From Plutella xylostella (taxonomy: Eukaryota; Arthropoda; Insecta; Lepidoptera; Plutellidae), in contig NC_063984.1 of assembly GCF_932276165.1 (NCBI RefSeq), positions 5,959,501 through 6,023,500 on the forward strand: a DNA stretch of 64,000 nt, in the 5' to 3' direction. This document shows positions 19,746 through 32,884 of this stretch, in pieces. The notes beneath the pieces were generated by a model that saw only the letters and a program-made list of their open reading frames with translations, was not told the origin of the DNA and searched no databases. The position numbers and the translations under genes are program-made. Position 1 is the first letter of the stretch. Each line of letters opens with the position of its first letter.

Positions 19746-22700
19746 AACAACCCCAAAAGCATGTTACTGAAACTACTATGTTGAGACAGTGATAAAAGTG
19801 TTATACACTCTAAATCATTCATAATATATTTTATCTTTTTCTGCAATCACTTACTTCTTTTCATTCCTTATTACCTTTTTTTTTGACTAAATATTTATAC
19901 AAAATTATATTCTCTACCCCCATTTGACAGTTTCCATTTCATAATATTTACAAAATAGATAAAAACAAATATTTAAGTAGGTACTTCATTTATCTAAAAA
20001 AAACTTATTATTATGTACAGACGAGGGACAAGGCGAGCCGCGAGCGTCTGTTCACACTCGCATCTCGTCGCTCGCCTCGCGACTCGTACGCGAATGTAAA
20101 TGGGCTATCAGAGTTGCATTCCATCATTAGAATATTAGGAATACTCAAGAAATTAGTTATAAAATCTGTCAAACAACATGTGTTAATATATTATTATAAG
20201 TGGCCTTAATTGAGCCTTTATCAATAGATTACTGAATAGCTAATCATAATGCCCTTTTCCAGTAGGGTTTAGTACGAACTTCAAGATGACGGAAGTCATG
20301 TTCGACAGTTGCAAAAATCAAACTTGTAGGCACAGGAATCCCCTCGAGCTCGGGCAGATAAGGACTAGGACGCTACAAGATCGAAACGAGACCACGTACC
20401 TACTGGCGAGCGTAGCGTGGAACGCCCTCCGGCCCTGTGCCGCTGCACCCACGACCTCACACAGGCACAGGTATCCGGTGGTGTCTGTACCACGGCTGAG
20501 GCCGAGGACAGTGTCCTGTGGCGCTTCCAGTTGTGGTTGTGGACGATGACAGGCCGATGATGAAGAACTGGACCGTTATCAGGTATTCTGAATAGGACAA
20601 TTATACAAATACAGCAATTATGAGAAATAATGCAACATTAAATTTGAAAACTTCATAAGGTAGTTATGAAAAAATATATTTACTTACTCACATCGAAAAC
20701 ACGAGGTCATCCCAACACTTCTTATAGGAACACTTCTTATTCTGGTTAGGAACCATTTAGATAACGGTAAGTATAAAAATTAAACTGGCCAACTACGATA
20801 AGGTAAGTAAATTAGATGAATAGGTTAACGATTTAATCTGGCCACGCCCAACTTATAGGTTTCCCATGCATCCAACCAGTAACGTTACTCGGAAAGATAA
20901 ACCCACTCAGAGTAGTTGAGTTTTCTAAGGATTCAGTTTACATTCATATAGAGAAGGGTTAAGTACGTATGTAAAAATAGGTGGGTAGCTGGGTAGGTAC
21001 TTCGTAGAGCTTCAACTGAAGCCGGATTATGGCTGTGTAGGCAGCGCACAATAAATAGATGCAATGCATTAGTGCTAAAGGGTTAAATCGGGTCAGTAAG
21101 GATTATCTGAGAACTTTGTTGAATGCCCCTACTTATTAAATTATGTACCTAGGTATGTTAGGTAAGTATCAATACCTTACATATTTAAGTACATAATTAG
21201 TTAGGTAGGTACGTACAATTCTTGTAGTGCTTGACGGAGATGAATTTTATGCAGTGAAACTGCAAAGAAATGATAGACTTTTAAGTACTTAATAATTTTT
21301 AGCAAGTAAGTACCTAAGTACTTACTTAATAAATGTTGTTTAAAAATACCTAAGTATGTCTCAAATGGTTTATGGTTTTAACGTAACCTAGGTACTTACT
21401 TACTTACTTACATAACGTAGGTACACGGCCAAACCGCTAAAGCGTTTTTTGGTTTTAATCAACAGGGACATCGTTAGGCAGGTACGTACATTCAAATACA
21501 TACAAACAAACAATAGGTATCAATCACACAGAATATCGTCCATATTTTGATTTCATAACGTAGTAAGTACAGCAATTACTCTTTGAAGGAATCAAATGAA
21601 AATGCTATGACAAACACCATTAATCCTAAGTGAATATGGTGGCGCGGGGCGGCTCTAGCATACGAAAAACTAACTTCAGAGCTTTGCAACGCTAACTACG
21701 AATCTATTTTGATGTATTAAAAGTACCGATTGCATGACAACTCTCATTCGTTAGTTTTTTGTTGAGCTAGAGTACCTAGTTAACCCTCCAGGGCAGTTCT
21801 TTAATATCACTCGGGGCTGATTGTTTATATGGCGATGTCTACTAGGCAGGTACCTACGTAATGTTGATATTTTATCTTTTGATGGTCTGCCGTAGTATAC
21901 AATCGGTTGTAATTATTGCTTAGGGGACGCACGGACGGGTCTGTTGAATAAGTTACCTTTATGGACTTTGATTGCAGGTGGAGGGAAGAACAGATAGAGG
22001 GAGCTAAATCTGATCGCAAGGCGTGTAGTTATTTGTTTTATGATTGTTAATGATACACAATTACACATGACCTACTTATATAAGGAGGTACTTACCTATT
22101 GTATGAAGATGAGTGCGTGATCACTTCGTAGGAAAGGCTGCTCTTTTTATAAAGATAAATGAACTAGTAAAGAACCTTCATACTGTACCGGCATTTGTAG
22201 CGCCGATATATACTAAGTAGGTCTCCTAGCTGGCATGATGATGTGACTTGTCTTGGGCAACAAATAAGTCTTAATACCGACTTCTAATTTGGTACAGAGA
22301 CTACAGAGTAACAGAATGGACTATAAAAATAAAATTGAGTACTTAGGCGTACCTATATATATAATTATAATATTAAGTACCTTTATTACATAGTTAGCTG
22401 ACCGTAAGTCTAATATTTCAATACTTATCAAACTTACATCTTTTGTTTTACTTAGGAATTTCCCATTTTCCACGGAAAACTCATGGATGATCGTATGGTG
22501 CCCGACAAACTGCGTGGAGTGATGGCCTAGGTCATATACCAAAACAAAATAAAGTATGTTCCGTAAAAATCAGGGGTTCTCAAATCATGTAGAATTCAGT
22601 ATTTTTATTTTTCAATTTCATATAAATCTAATTTATGGAGGGAAATCAAATAAAAGTTTTATCGGCTGGGTCTAATCTTTTATTTTATTTAAAACTGACC

Positions 22701-24769
22701 TTATTCATAAATAACTTACATTTAAGATTATTAGTTATTACAATAGTATTTTTATTTAATATTTAACACATTTGTTTTCACTTAGTACCTAGGTATCGTT
22801 TTAAATTTAGATTTTGATAGTAAGGCCTGTTTCATAAATCGTAATGTCGGTAAAAGTTCCATAGGCTATAAGTATACCTACACGTAAACCTATAAAATGC
22901 AGAACTTTATCTTAGTTATACTAAACATGGTCTTGTTGAGATGAAAGATCCAGGTAGGTTGATATCATTTATTACGAGTACTTAATAGGTTGAAAAATTT
23001 TAACTAAGTTCTCTAGATATTCGGGACATGACATCAGGGGGATTGCATGTGTTTTAAATCAAATAACTGTTTACTGAAACTTCTTAAACATTTATTATAA
23101 ATTGGCCTTAATCTTGAATGAAAAGCAGTAGTAATAATAATATAATAATATAATATGTGGGGACATCTCACACACGGCCATCCGACCCCAAGCTAGGCAG
23201 AACCTGTGTTATGGGTATCGGACAGCTGATATATCTACACAAATACATAGATAGATACCTACTAAATATAAATAAATATCAACACCCAAGACCCGAGAAC
23301 AAATATCTGTGTTTAAACAAATATCTGCCCCAGCCGGGAATCGAACCCGGGACCTTCGGCTCAGTAGTCAGGGTCACTAACCACTACGCCATTCGGTCGT
23401 CAGTAGTAGTAGCTATAGGTATAATCATGAGCTTCTCGAGGTGAATTCGAACATTAGTCGGTCGTAGACGATGACGATGGTAAGCTAACATAAAGACAAC
23501 TCTTTGGTGTTCTAGCCGTTATTGCATCACGTGCTTTAAAATCACCCGAAATTCTTTCATTCTTTTAATTAATCCTTACGTCTAACCCTATAAAAGGCTA
23601 TGCCGAATTTCTCACATCTCATCTCAATATCACAAAGACGTCACAAAAAAAACATAAAGTGCAATTACATTATTAGGTAATAATCCACATAATTTTAATA
23701 TACGACATCATCAATGCGCATTTTTAGGTAATATTTAGAATTTTGCCTTGACTAAACTACTTATCTTAAATTCTGTTATTACTACCTATCTGACTAAATT
23801 AAATAAGTAGTCTAAAATTTCAGTCACAATGAAAAATAATGTCTACAACTATTAGTACATAATAGGTACTTAGGTAGTTGAAATGTACCCAGTTGCTTCA
23901 TCAAATTATTAAGGCTAAAAGTATAACTAAGTTTCAAAGTAAACTGGTATCAACATAATAGAGGTATGAATTTTCATTCGTAGTTGGTAGTTATTTACTG
24001 AAAAAAATCTAATTAGGTAGGTATTCATGTAAAAGTTATAAAATGCAACTGGTAACAAACTTGGTTGAAAGCACAAACAAATAGGTAAGTAGTTAAGTAA
24101 CTAGTTATCCAGACTTATGTCTGGCTCATATAATGACCTGTAGGTAACACAAAATCATACCTACTTTACCCAAGTACGATAAAGGAATGATAATTCTCGG
24201 TAGATATTTATAAAATAAATTCTAGGTCTCAATTTCTTAAATTAATTACAATAGAAAATTATACCTAATTAGGCAAAATATTTACATAGACAACTTATAG
24301 GTATGCCCATAAATCTTTACCAACCTAAGTTAACTTAGTTATTAGACTTAAACACGTAGATTTATAAATAAAGCGTTTCACACTCGACTAATCAGACACT
24401 TTACTTTGGTTTTAAAGACTTTACAAACTTATAGCTAGTAAAACATGACTTGTGTGGTCAACTCACAATCAGTACTAATAGGTAAACATCTACTATCACG
24501 CAAACCGGACGGATGCTGGTAATAAATAATTGTAAATAGCTCCCCCATTCATTCATACTCTCACACCATCTCACACATCTTTACAGGCATCACTAAGGCA
24601 CTTGGGCGTGATAAGGTAACAAGTTAACTAGGTATATTTACACAAATCTGCGTACAGCCTCTTATGCTACTGCTCATTGGTACAGAGACAATTTTAATTT
24701 GTACATGGCATGGCAAATCCACTCTTGATTATTAAACTGACATGTGCTGTCACTGGTGTATTTTCTGTT
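19746..24769. other. Intergenic region between carbonyl reductase and senseless
   Basis: About 5 kb without a convincing gene. It includes a palindromic GC-rich patch at 20015-20095 (repeats of GAGCCGCGAG/CTCGCCTCGCG), a TAGGTA/TACCTA-dense segment at 21160-21430, and a SINE at 23157-23400. The right end must contain the 3' UTR of the Senseless-type gene, which is read right to left. A minus-strand AATAAA candidate lies near 22680 and others lie closer to the stop. An open frame at 20286-20549 has no recognisable features and I do not call it. Confidence 0.45.
23157..23400 (-). mobile_element. tRNA-derived SINE (copy 2, different tail)
   Basis: It has the same minus-strand head as the copy at 6130-6374, with B box complement GGAATCGAACC at 23337-23347 and the A box near the right end. 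The linker with two CAGATATTTGTT words is also the same. The tail at 23157-23285 is unrelated to that of copy 1: it contains CGACCCCAAGCTAGGCAGAAC and an AT-rich ATAAATAAATAT part. Confidence 0.8.
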
Positions 24770-27700
24770 TCAGTTGGCGAGCGCGTCGCTGAAGTAGCGG
24801 TAGGGCGGGCGGGGCGCGAGCGGCGCGGGGGCGGCCTCGCCGTGCTGCGAGTCGCGGTGGCGGCGCAGGTCCACCTTCCTCTGGAAGGCCTTGTCGCAGA
24901 GCCCGCAGGAGAAGGGCTTGTAGCCCGTGTGCTTGCGCATGTGCGTGATCAGGTTCGAGCTCTGGCTGAACGCCTTCGAGCACACCACGCACTTGTGCGG
25001 CTTCTCCCCTGCAACCAACGAAATGCATTTGTTAGCTACAGCTTCTATAGGTAGTGTCAATCTTTGCTAATTTAAATTACTTATCTGAAAGTGAATGAAA
25101 ACCACGTCCATATCAACATCAACTAACCTTTAGGGCTACTGACAAGTTGATAATAATTTTAGAAGAACAAAAGTAAAGTTAGTTGTTTAAGGCAGGACTA
25201 CGTTTGGTTTTTTGCTACGCGCTCGTCCGCGGCACGTGAAGGCTCGTGAAGGCTGCGAGGCTAATTGCGGCGAGCTGCATTTTCGAATATTGATGATGAG
25301 GTATTTATCGGGAGGACAGCCTCCTTGTATGGTGGCTGTAAATCATTCGAAGCCCGACTCCGACAGACGAGACGAGCCACCGACGACAAATATGTCGCCA
25401 CTTGATTTTTTAAAGCGGAGCTTGTTTACCGCACGGCGGCATCAATCTGCACGTTCGCTATACAAAGATATGGCAGCGAGGCTTGATGCTTACGTATTCG
25501 GCCGGTTCAAAATAAAAAGTTGTTAAAAGCTCAGTGGCTCGATTTTAATAAGTTGAAATCAATGAGATTTATTATTATTAAAGATAAGAGCGGAGCCTGG
25601 GAACGGGTATGATCGATAAAAAGAGGATGGTCGGGTGACGGCGACCTCGGCAAGGCTGGCTCATTGACGACGGCGGCTGTCGTCCACTGCGAGCGGATTT
25701 TTTGCTCATTGCAAATTCATTAGCGCTTCGTGAACCGGCTGCGATTTGACGTCGAAAAGGTAATTGCACAGCATTTTAATGTTTAATTCCCGCGACATCG
25801 CCACGACGACGGCCCACGTCGATTGCTTTTATTGGATGTATACGCCTCCGATTTAATGAACTTGTCTCACTCCGCGACTGCAGGCTAGCCCGCGGATTAA
25901 CTGCATTTTACACGATTTATTAGGCATTCATTTCAATATTTATGACTATTGACTTGATCATTCATTCATTTTATTGGTATGGAAAGGATCTAAGTAGTTA
26001 GATACATTATAATCTTGGTTTAAACTATGTATGTATAACGAACAACTATGCCTAAACGTGTGATAGAGCTTTTGACTTAACAAAAGCTCTAAGGACATAA
26101 TACTATGAATTATAAATGCAATCCCACTAGCCTACTGCACGCGTTCTTCATAAAGGTGGTGTTTTTCACACCGCCGAGACAAACTTCGGACAGGGTGGAA
26201 TAATGGGCGGCCGCGGTGACACAACAACATGTCATCATAGGTAACTAGGTAATTTCACTTGTCTCAGATAAGTTGTTAAATTATAGGCTAGTAGTTTCTG
26301 ACTGTGATTGTCGGATCGATGACTGGCCTGCACGAAAAGAGCCTCAATACAACATATCCATTATACATAGAGTTACTTGGTACGTAACTTGACCAATTTA
26401 TCCTCTGTTAGATTTTTCTATTCTGTTAACAAGTAGGTATCTGAGCTGTTTAAGCTGCTGTAACTCAGCATACAGGATTTAACTTGAAATTTACAGCATA
26501 TATATGTTGGTCAACAGCTATACCTTACCACCACCGACACAAAATGAAGAATCAACAACTCTCATCACCGTAATCGGTTTGGCCAGTCAGAGTGCTGCTA
26601 ACGTATTATCGTAAAAGGATATACTTATCGTAACATCACTCGAGGTGGCTCCTTCGCCCAATAGATCCACTGAGCAGCATTCATCGAGATTACTAACCTG
26701 TGTGTATGTAGGTGTGCTTCTTCATGTCCGACTTCTGGTGGAATCGCTTGCCGCAGTACTGGCAGGGGTAGGGCCGCGTGTCCGAGTGGATGAGCAGGTG
26801 CGTGGACAGCGTGCTCGACCGCTTGAAGCACTTGCCGCACTGCTTGCACTGCGAACAACATTACATCATTTTAATTAACAATACTTATTAATGTTACTTA
26901 CATTGTATTTAATAGATACTTAATAAGGGGTATGTTCTAACTACAGTGTATCGATTCAGCTGGGAAAAAAACCAATGAAAAAGTATTGTTACGTTTCTTT
27001 CGTTCCACACAATCTTCGTTTAAATTATAGATGCCAAGGGGAACGAGCGTGATAAAAAAAGAGTTTAAATAAAATATGTAAGACCCGTGTAATTACTACG
27101 TTCCGATAATTAAATGATATCCAATTGAATTTCTAAATAGTAGAACACTTTCTAGAGACATATCGTTGTTTTTAAGGTAGTTTCTTACAAAAAATGTATT
27201 TTACAGAGCCTCTACGTAGAGCTTAAATAGCGCAATCGGGTTTATGGCAACAGTTGACAGCGACATTCGCCATCACTCACGACCACTCACTCTGCTAATA
27301 ATAGGCGTCTCAACCTTTAATTTTACTATTTCTTTGATTTCCTTCTTTCATATTATACACATGCTTTACGTATTTTTTACAGCCCAGTAATTAGTTTCAA
27401 TCAACGGGTTATTATTTTACACGTACCTCGGTAGATAATTGTACGATAAAGGATTTTTCTTTGCCGTAGTTTGAATTTTGAATTTAAAATGTTATAAATG
27501 TTCCCTTTGTTATTCTTTTTTTTTTTTTTTTTTACTTTATATACATACTTAGTACGTAGGTACCACTGTGAGTACGTATAAGCTACCCTACGTAACCTAC
27601 ATAATATTAGAAGGTGGGAAAATACGGAAGAAATTTAGTTAAATTTTATACTTATAGGAACAGAGGTCTACCAGATATTTGATCAGTTCTCGTAGCAACT

Positions 27701-30700
27701 AACCCAGTTGCACGCCACAAGCACGCACAGATTAGACATAATTACAATAACAAAGAGGATTCCGTCTTGTTCACACATTGCTATTGAATAAGACAAAGGA
27801 GCCCTACAGTGCCGGTGTTGATTTATTTGATCAGTTGTTTCTGCTGGAATGTATGGAGCCTCATCATACACGTGATGTAGGTTTGGCGCCAGGTTTTTAC
27901 ATTCGGAACTTTTTTTCGTGAATAAAGTATTCCTTTGAGACAATTTAGATTTTTAGTTAAGTAAGTACTGATAATTTGTATCCCTACGACCGTGTGTGTA
28001 CAGGTTATAGTGAAGGTTCACGGTATGTGGCGAGCTAGCCTGCGCGGGCCGGTGACAGTTGGCGGCAGCTGCCGCGTGCTCCCAAATACAAAAACTGATA
28101 CTTTTTTAAGCGGCTTTTTTACGTCCTCGATGCACTCGCTTCAGCATAAACAACACAGGTGCTGGGGGTGATTGCCCACAATATGGTTATCGCTTTATTG
28201 TTATTTGTGGGGAGGCATTTTTTAAGGATTCTAGCTGTCAGTTTTTTTTGTACTTAAGAATTTAAAAGTAGAAACAATCTGTTACAGTCTTTGATAGACA
28301 CAGTTATACTTAGATAGCTTTTCATTCAATATTTCAATAAACGGAAGTTTTTTTTTTCTAAGTAGGTACTAGGTATAAGAAATTGTTAGTTTTTAGATAA
28401 GTGCAGAGAGAGGGTAGGGTAGGGTCGCGTGGCGGGCGCGTGGCGCTCCCGCTACATGGCAGGAATGAGGCCGGCAGCTCGGCCACATTACACCCGCCGC
28501 AGTAATTGTTACAGCCGCAATAAATTAGTTTGTCACTGGCGCACTTGAGCCGGTAAACCTCAACTCAATAACAGTTTTATAGGAAGGCGGCACCTCCGAA
28601 CCGGATTCGTTTATGCCTATCAACGCCGCATCGGCATCGCCGAATGAATGCTACCACTTAATTTAATGATAAAGTGTGGAAAACGTCGTCTGCCGTTGCA
28701 ACGTTTTTATCGCAGTATGACACAAGGTAATTATTCGTCCAATTATAAGTTGCCGCGCCGTGATATTAAAAGTCGGAATTTTGATTAAAACCGATGCGGA
28801 TTTTTATAACGGCTGCGGCTCCCAGAGAAAAAATTAAAAAGACAAAAATGGTCAGAAAGAAGAAGAGCAAGAAGAGTAAAGTGCGCGGCGACGCGCGTCC
28901 ACTCGCGCGGCCCACTCATTATAGGCATGCCCAGTTTTTGCTATTTGATTTATCGACAACTAAAACGGAAACTGGTTGGTTATTTTAAAACGTTTCGAAC
29001 GGAAACTGCACAGTTATCTGCGAGCCGTAGGATATGTGTGTTTATTAAGATTTGCCAACAGGTTTGTGGGTTAGTAGCGTCCTTGCATCTGCTTATGTCC
29101 GTGCGTGTGCTTGTTAAACTGTTTACATACCTGGAATGTTTTTTCACTTTTGTTTTCGTTCTTGGCGAGGAGTGAGAAGCTGATGTCGGTGGGTGCGGCG
29201 CGCGCGGGGGGGTGCGGCAGCGGCGCGGGCGCAGAGGGGCAGCGGCGCGGCTCGGCGCTGCGCGCGCGCTGCTCGGGGCTGCTGTGGCAGCGCTTCACCA
29301 GCTCCAGCGGCGCGGAGTCGTCGTCGGCGTCCCACGAGCCGGGCGGGGACTCGCCCCCGCCGCCCCCGCCCCCCGCGCGGCCCTCGCGCTCGCACGCGCT
29401 GCCCGGGGACCAGATTTGACGGTTCTTCGTCGACAGGTTCAGTGGTAACTCTTCTTCATCATCTGCAGACAATATTTTTCCTTGTAGCTTTGTTTGAAAA
29501 AGCAATATTTGAACATATTTAAACGATAACAAAAAGTATTTTTCTCTTTTGTTTGCTGACGCACGAAATATTATGCAGCTTGAATTATTAATTATCTATG
29601 TACTCTGGATAACCGTTTGACTCTCCAAAGTCATAAGAGACGAATGGGACGTCTGCAACTCTGCACCTTAAATTAATTCAAACAATTCTTACAGTAAAAT
29701 TATATGTAATCATAGGTCTGCGTATTACATACTACAATATATTCAAGCGTGAAAATCTTTGATCACATAGTCACAGCTGTCTCCGACAGTTGCGTCAATG
29801 TTTGAGTTAGAATAGAATACCTACCACGCGGATGTATGTAAGTATATATATGTATAATAATTATTTATTTATTACACATTCGTTACACAACTTTAAACCT
29901 ACATACCTAGGTGCAATGTATGTAAAGATATTATGATTGTTTTCTATGAAAAAAAATGTAAATATTGATTTTCCACTGCCGCTGGTGATAAAGTATCTAC
30001 CACCTATTATACCACCATCTGGGTCAGACTAGCTTTATGTAAATAGCTACTTACAAGTCGTTACAATATCTGTCGACCAAAAAAAATTCACATGCTATGT
30101 ATGACAATTTTACAAACTCGTTCCTCTTATCGCTTATCATCGAGCAACGACCGTAGCCGCGCCGCCGACGGATAACGCCTAATTTGAATAAACAATTCAA
30201 CGTAGGTATTACTAGAGTATTTAAAGCCAATCTAACATCGACGAAGTCCTTATTCCTTCCGTCTCAGGGTTCAAATTTCCCGAAGACGTCTCGTAGTATA
30301 TGATGACGACTCGGAAAGCTGAAATACACCTCGGAGGTAAACGACTCAAAAACGAGTGCCGCGCTCGTAACTACCACTTACGGCGCGCGTTTCGCAGAGT
30401 TATTATTCGGCACCCCACTTACACTGATAGCTATTCTAATTAGGATGAGCATATCGCTTAAGGAGGACGAGGTGAGCAACGGTGCGCGATTGCTTTGCGT
30501 ACAGCGTACGGCTTTAAGGCTTGATATGGATCCCTAAGTTAAGCAGGTAGAAAGGTATGCTTAATTTACTAGGCTCGTAAAAATATATCATTCTTTACAG
30601 ATTGATCTTCCAATAATACGTACGTATCTACTTAAGAAAAATATTCATACTAGACGATTATCTCAGCAGCAGAGCTATAAACACAGTAAGCACGTACCGT

Positions 30701-32159
30701 CTCTGGGCGGTGTGTGGCGGGCGTCGTGCACGAGGGCGGGCGGCGAGGGCGGGCGGCGCAGCAGCAGCGGCCACACGCCGCCGCCGTACAGCGCGCCCAG
30801 CCCGCTGCAGTACATGAGTGCGCCCAGCTCTGTGGAGGAAGTGGTGCTGTTAGAATAATATATGTTCAGTAGTTAGTATTCTTAAGAGGTAATGCTAACA
30901 TGCTACTCTTTGACCGCTACTTTACCTGATAGAAAAGCGGTAACTCAAGCGTACCTACTATAACGAAGCTTTTTTTTTTGTCTAGGTAGGTAGGTACTAG
31001 AGTTTACACATGATTATAATATGACTTTAATTTAACGCGAGTTTCAAATATAAAAAAGAAAAGTTATCGTTTTGTAAAGCGGTTGAGATTCATGAGAACA
31101 GAAAATTATTCTTGAAACTAAATAACAAAAAAGACGAACAAATGGAAATAATTTTGACTAGAAATCCTTGAACAATATTTCACAATACCTATGCAATGAG
31201 TTTCGTCTGCAGTGTGTTTGCACAGATTTTCAGTTGTCTGCAGCCTGACGCAAGTTAGGTACATACGAGTAGGTACCAACAAGCAGAGGACGCGACCTCT
31301 CGCAAGAGACAATACAAAAATTTAAATTCAAATATCGAACAAGCCTTACATTTTTAAATGTTAAATGGAACTGCATTTGTTGAGACTGAATTTGAACAAG
31401 TGGATCTTTCTGCTGTAATAAGTACCTATAAATGCAACCTACTTGTTATATTCTAGACTTGTGCAGTCTGCAGCACTGGATTCAGTATAAATATAAAACG
31501 TGAATTTTCTGTAAACTTTATTATAGATTTTTCTAAATTTACAATTCCAGGACCAATATTCCAAATACTAACCTGAAACCTGACATACTTCAGTTATTTG
31601 TATAACTACCATAAAAAATACGAAATTAACCTATCAATTAATAGATTGAAAACCAGATTTGATAAATTTTAACAACACACTCCCAGTTACGAGATTTCCA
31701 TTTGTTCTCATTTCACGCAATAATTACATTTGTCACACTCCATTATTCATGACACCTGCAATACAATCAACCCATTACTCATCCAAACACAGTATATATT
31801 CTATATCTCAGATTGCACCACCCAGGCCTGCTGCTCCAGTTGACTCGGGAGCTAGGCTGGCTGAGCTGAAATTAAGGGGATATGTACAAAGGTTCCATTT
31901 GAGAGAACTACGTTCAGGAACTTGCCCCATCTAAGAATAGAATAGCTCCTATTTCCTTACCAGTAGCTCTGGCATACTGCTTGAGTGCGCGCCCAGCGAT
32001 CTCCAGATCTCCCAGGTGTAGGAGGTCAGCGGGCGAGCGCGGGGGTGAGCGCGGCGAGGCGGGGGGTGACTCGCTGCGCGCGGGGGAGGGGTAGCGGTAC
32101 GCGGGGGGTGGTGCGGGGGGGAACTCCGCCAGCCGCGGCAGCAGCATGTGACGAGACAT
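24770..32159 (-). CDS. sens: Senseless/Gfi-1-family zinc-finger transcription factor
   Basis: Five minus-strand coding exons join in phase: 31961-32159, 30698-30829, 29131-29462, 26698-26848 and 24770-25008, 350 residues from the ATG at 32159. Four C2H2 fingers occupy about residues 222-327. They carry the family-specific cores KRSSTLSTHLLIHSDTRPY, KRFHQKSDMKKH, KAFSQSSNLITHMRKHTGYK and FQRKVDLRRH, joined by TGEKPHKC. Residues 117-121, PLNLS, form a CtBP-type corepressor motif. Between it and the fingers lies a Gly/Ser/Pro/Ala-rich segment coded by very GC-rich DNA. The fingers are Senseless/Gfi-1 type. Senseless specifies sensory organ precursors with proneural bHLH proteins. The paralogue Senseless-2 is not excluded. 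The ATG lies directly after an acceptor AG, so an upstream noncoding exon, or further N-terminal coding sequence, is required. Fly Senseless is longer (about 540 residues), mostly in the N terminus. Confidence 0.85.
25009..26697 (-). other. Last intron of the Senseless-type gene
   Basis: This intron splits the zinc-finger array between fingers 2 and 3. The segment 25200-25900 is more GC-balanced than the flanks, lacks repeats and contains several TAAT cores, so it looks like candidate intronic regulatory DNA. The rest is ordinary AT-rich intron. Confidence 0.4.
26849..29130 (-). other. Intron upstream of the zinc-finger exons
   Basis: It holds a poly-T run at about 27517-27533. GC-rich, repeat-free stretches at about 28020-28085 and 28420-28800 contain CGCCGCAGTAATTG and other TAAT cores, and I read these as candidate enhancer segments. 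A Lys-rich open frame at 28794-28988 is on the wrong strand for the gene and shows no family features. Confidence 0.4.
29463..30697 (-). other. Third-from-last intron of the Senseless-type gene
   Basis: No exon is seen. A balanced-composition block at 30120-30530 (for example CTACCACTTACGGCGCGCG) stands out from AT-rich flanks and may be regulatory. Otherwise I see nothing notable. Confidence 0.35.
30830..31960 (-). other. First coding-region intron of the Senseless-type gene
   Basis: AT-rich, with no exon, no clear repeat and no obvious regulatory block. Confidence 0.35.
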
Positions 32160-32884
32160 CTGAAAAGGGAACACTAATGTTATTGCTGGGAGAAGAAAGG
32201 GAATGCAGAAGGTCTTTGACAGGATAATTGGCAGTTTCTTTACAAAGCGAAGGTCTACAGAATGTTCTGAAAGTGACAGCTTCGTGAAGCTGAAAGCTAT
32301 AGTAAGCCGAAAAGGGGACTCATGCTGAACTCTTTTTTTAATACCCTTTATAATGGGTATTCATACCATTATCTCCTTCAGGAGTTAAGTAATAATGTAC
32401 TAAGTATAAAATTATATCACAATCTACAATTACATAATGTGTAAATAAACATAATCCTACTACGTATCTAAGTATAGGTAAGTACCTCATTGTACCCTGA
32501 ATAAAAAATCAATGACATTCAAATACAAATCAAATAAAAAGCAACCAATACTCGCGTGCCTGCCCTAAGAACTAATCAATTCAATATTGGGAAGTAGATC
32601 TGTATCAAGATGTCACAGCTAATTCATAGTGAAGGCGAAAGTTGTGATATGATCGCTGCCTATCCGTGCCGGCCGCCATTACCCCAGTACCGGCGACCGG
32701 CGCTATTTGTCCGCACACTCTGATTACTCGATTCACTAAGGGCCGCGTCGACAGTATTAAAAGCTCAATCAACTAAATGAAGAATCACAATAATGGAAGT
32801 GGCCACCGCTGCGTACGCGCATTAATAATGCAAACGTCCACACAATCTTCATTACGGTAATACGCATTAACCTTCGCGGGCCTA

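Noticed and set aside
20286..20549. 87-codon plus-strand frame with several Cys
   Set aside because: No recognisable domain, no clear promoter, and repeat-like GC-rich sequence; nothing supports expression.
28794..28988. Lys-rich frame in a Senseless intron
   Set aside because: It is on the opposite strand to the gene, short, has no conserved features, and lies within a candidate regulatory block.
29105..29522. Long Arg/Ala/Pro-rich plus-strand frames
   Set aside because: They are GC-rich shadows antisense to a Senseless exon and show no family features.
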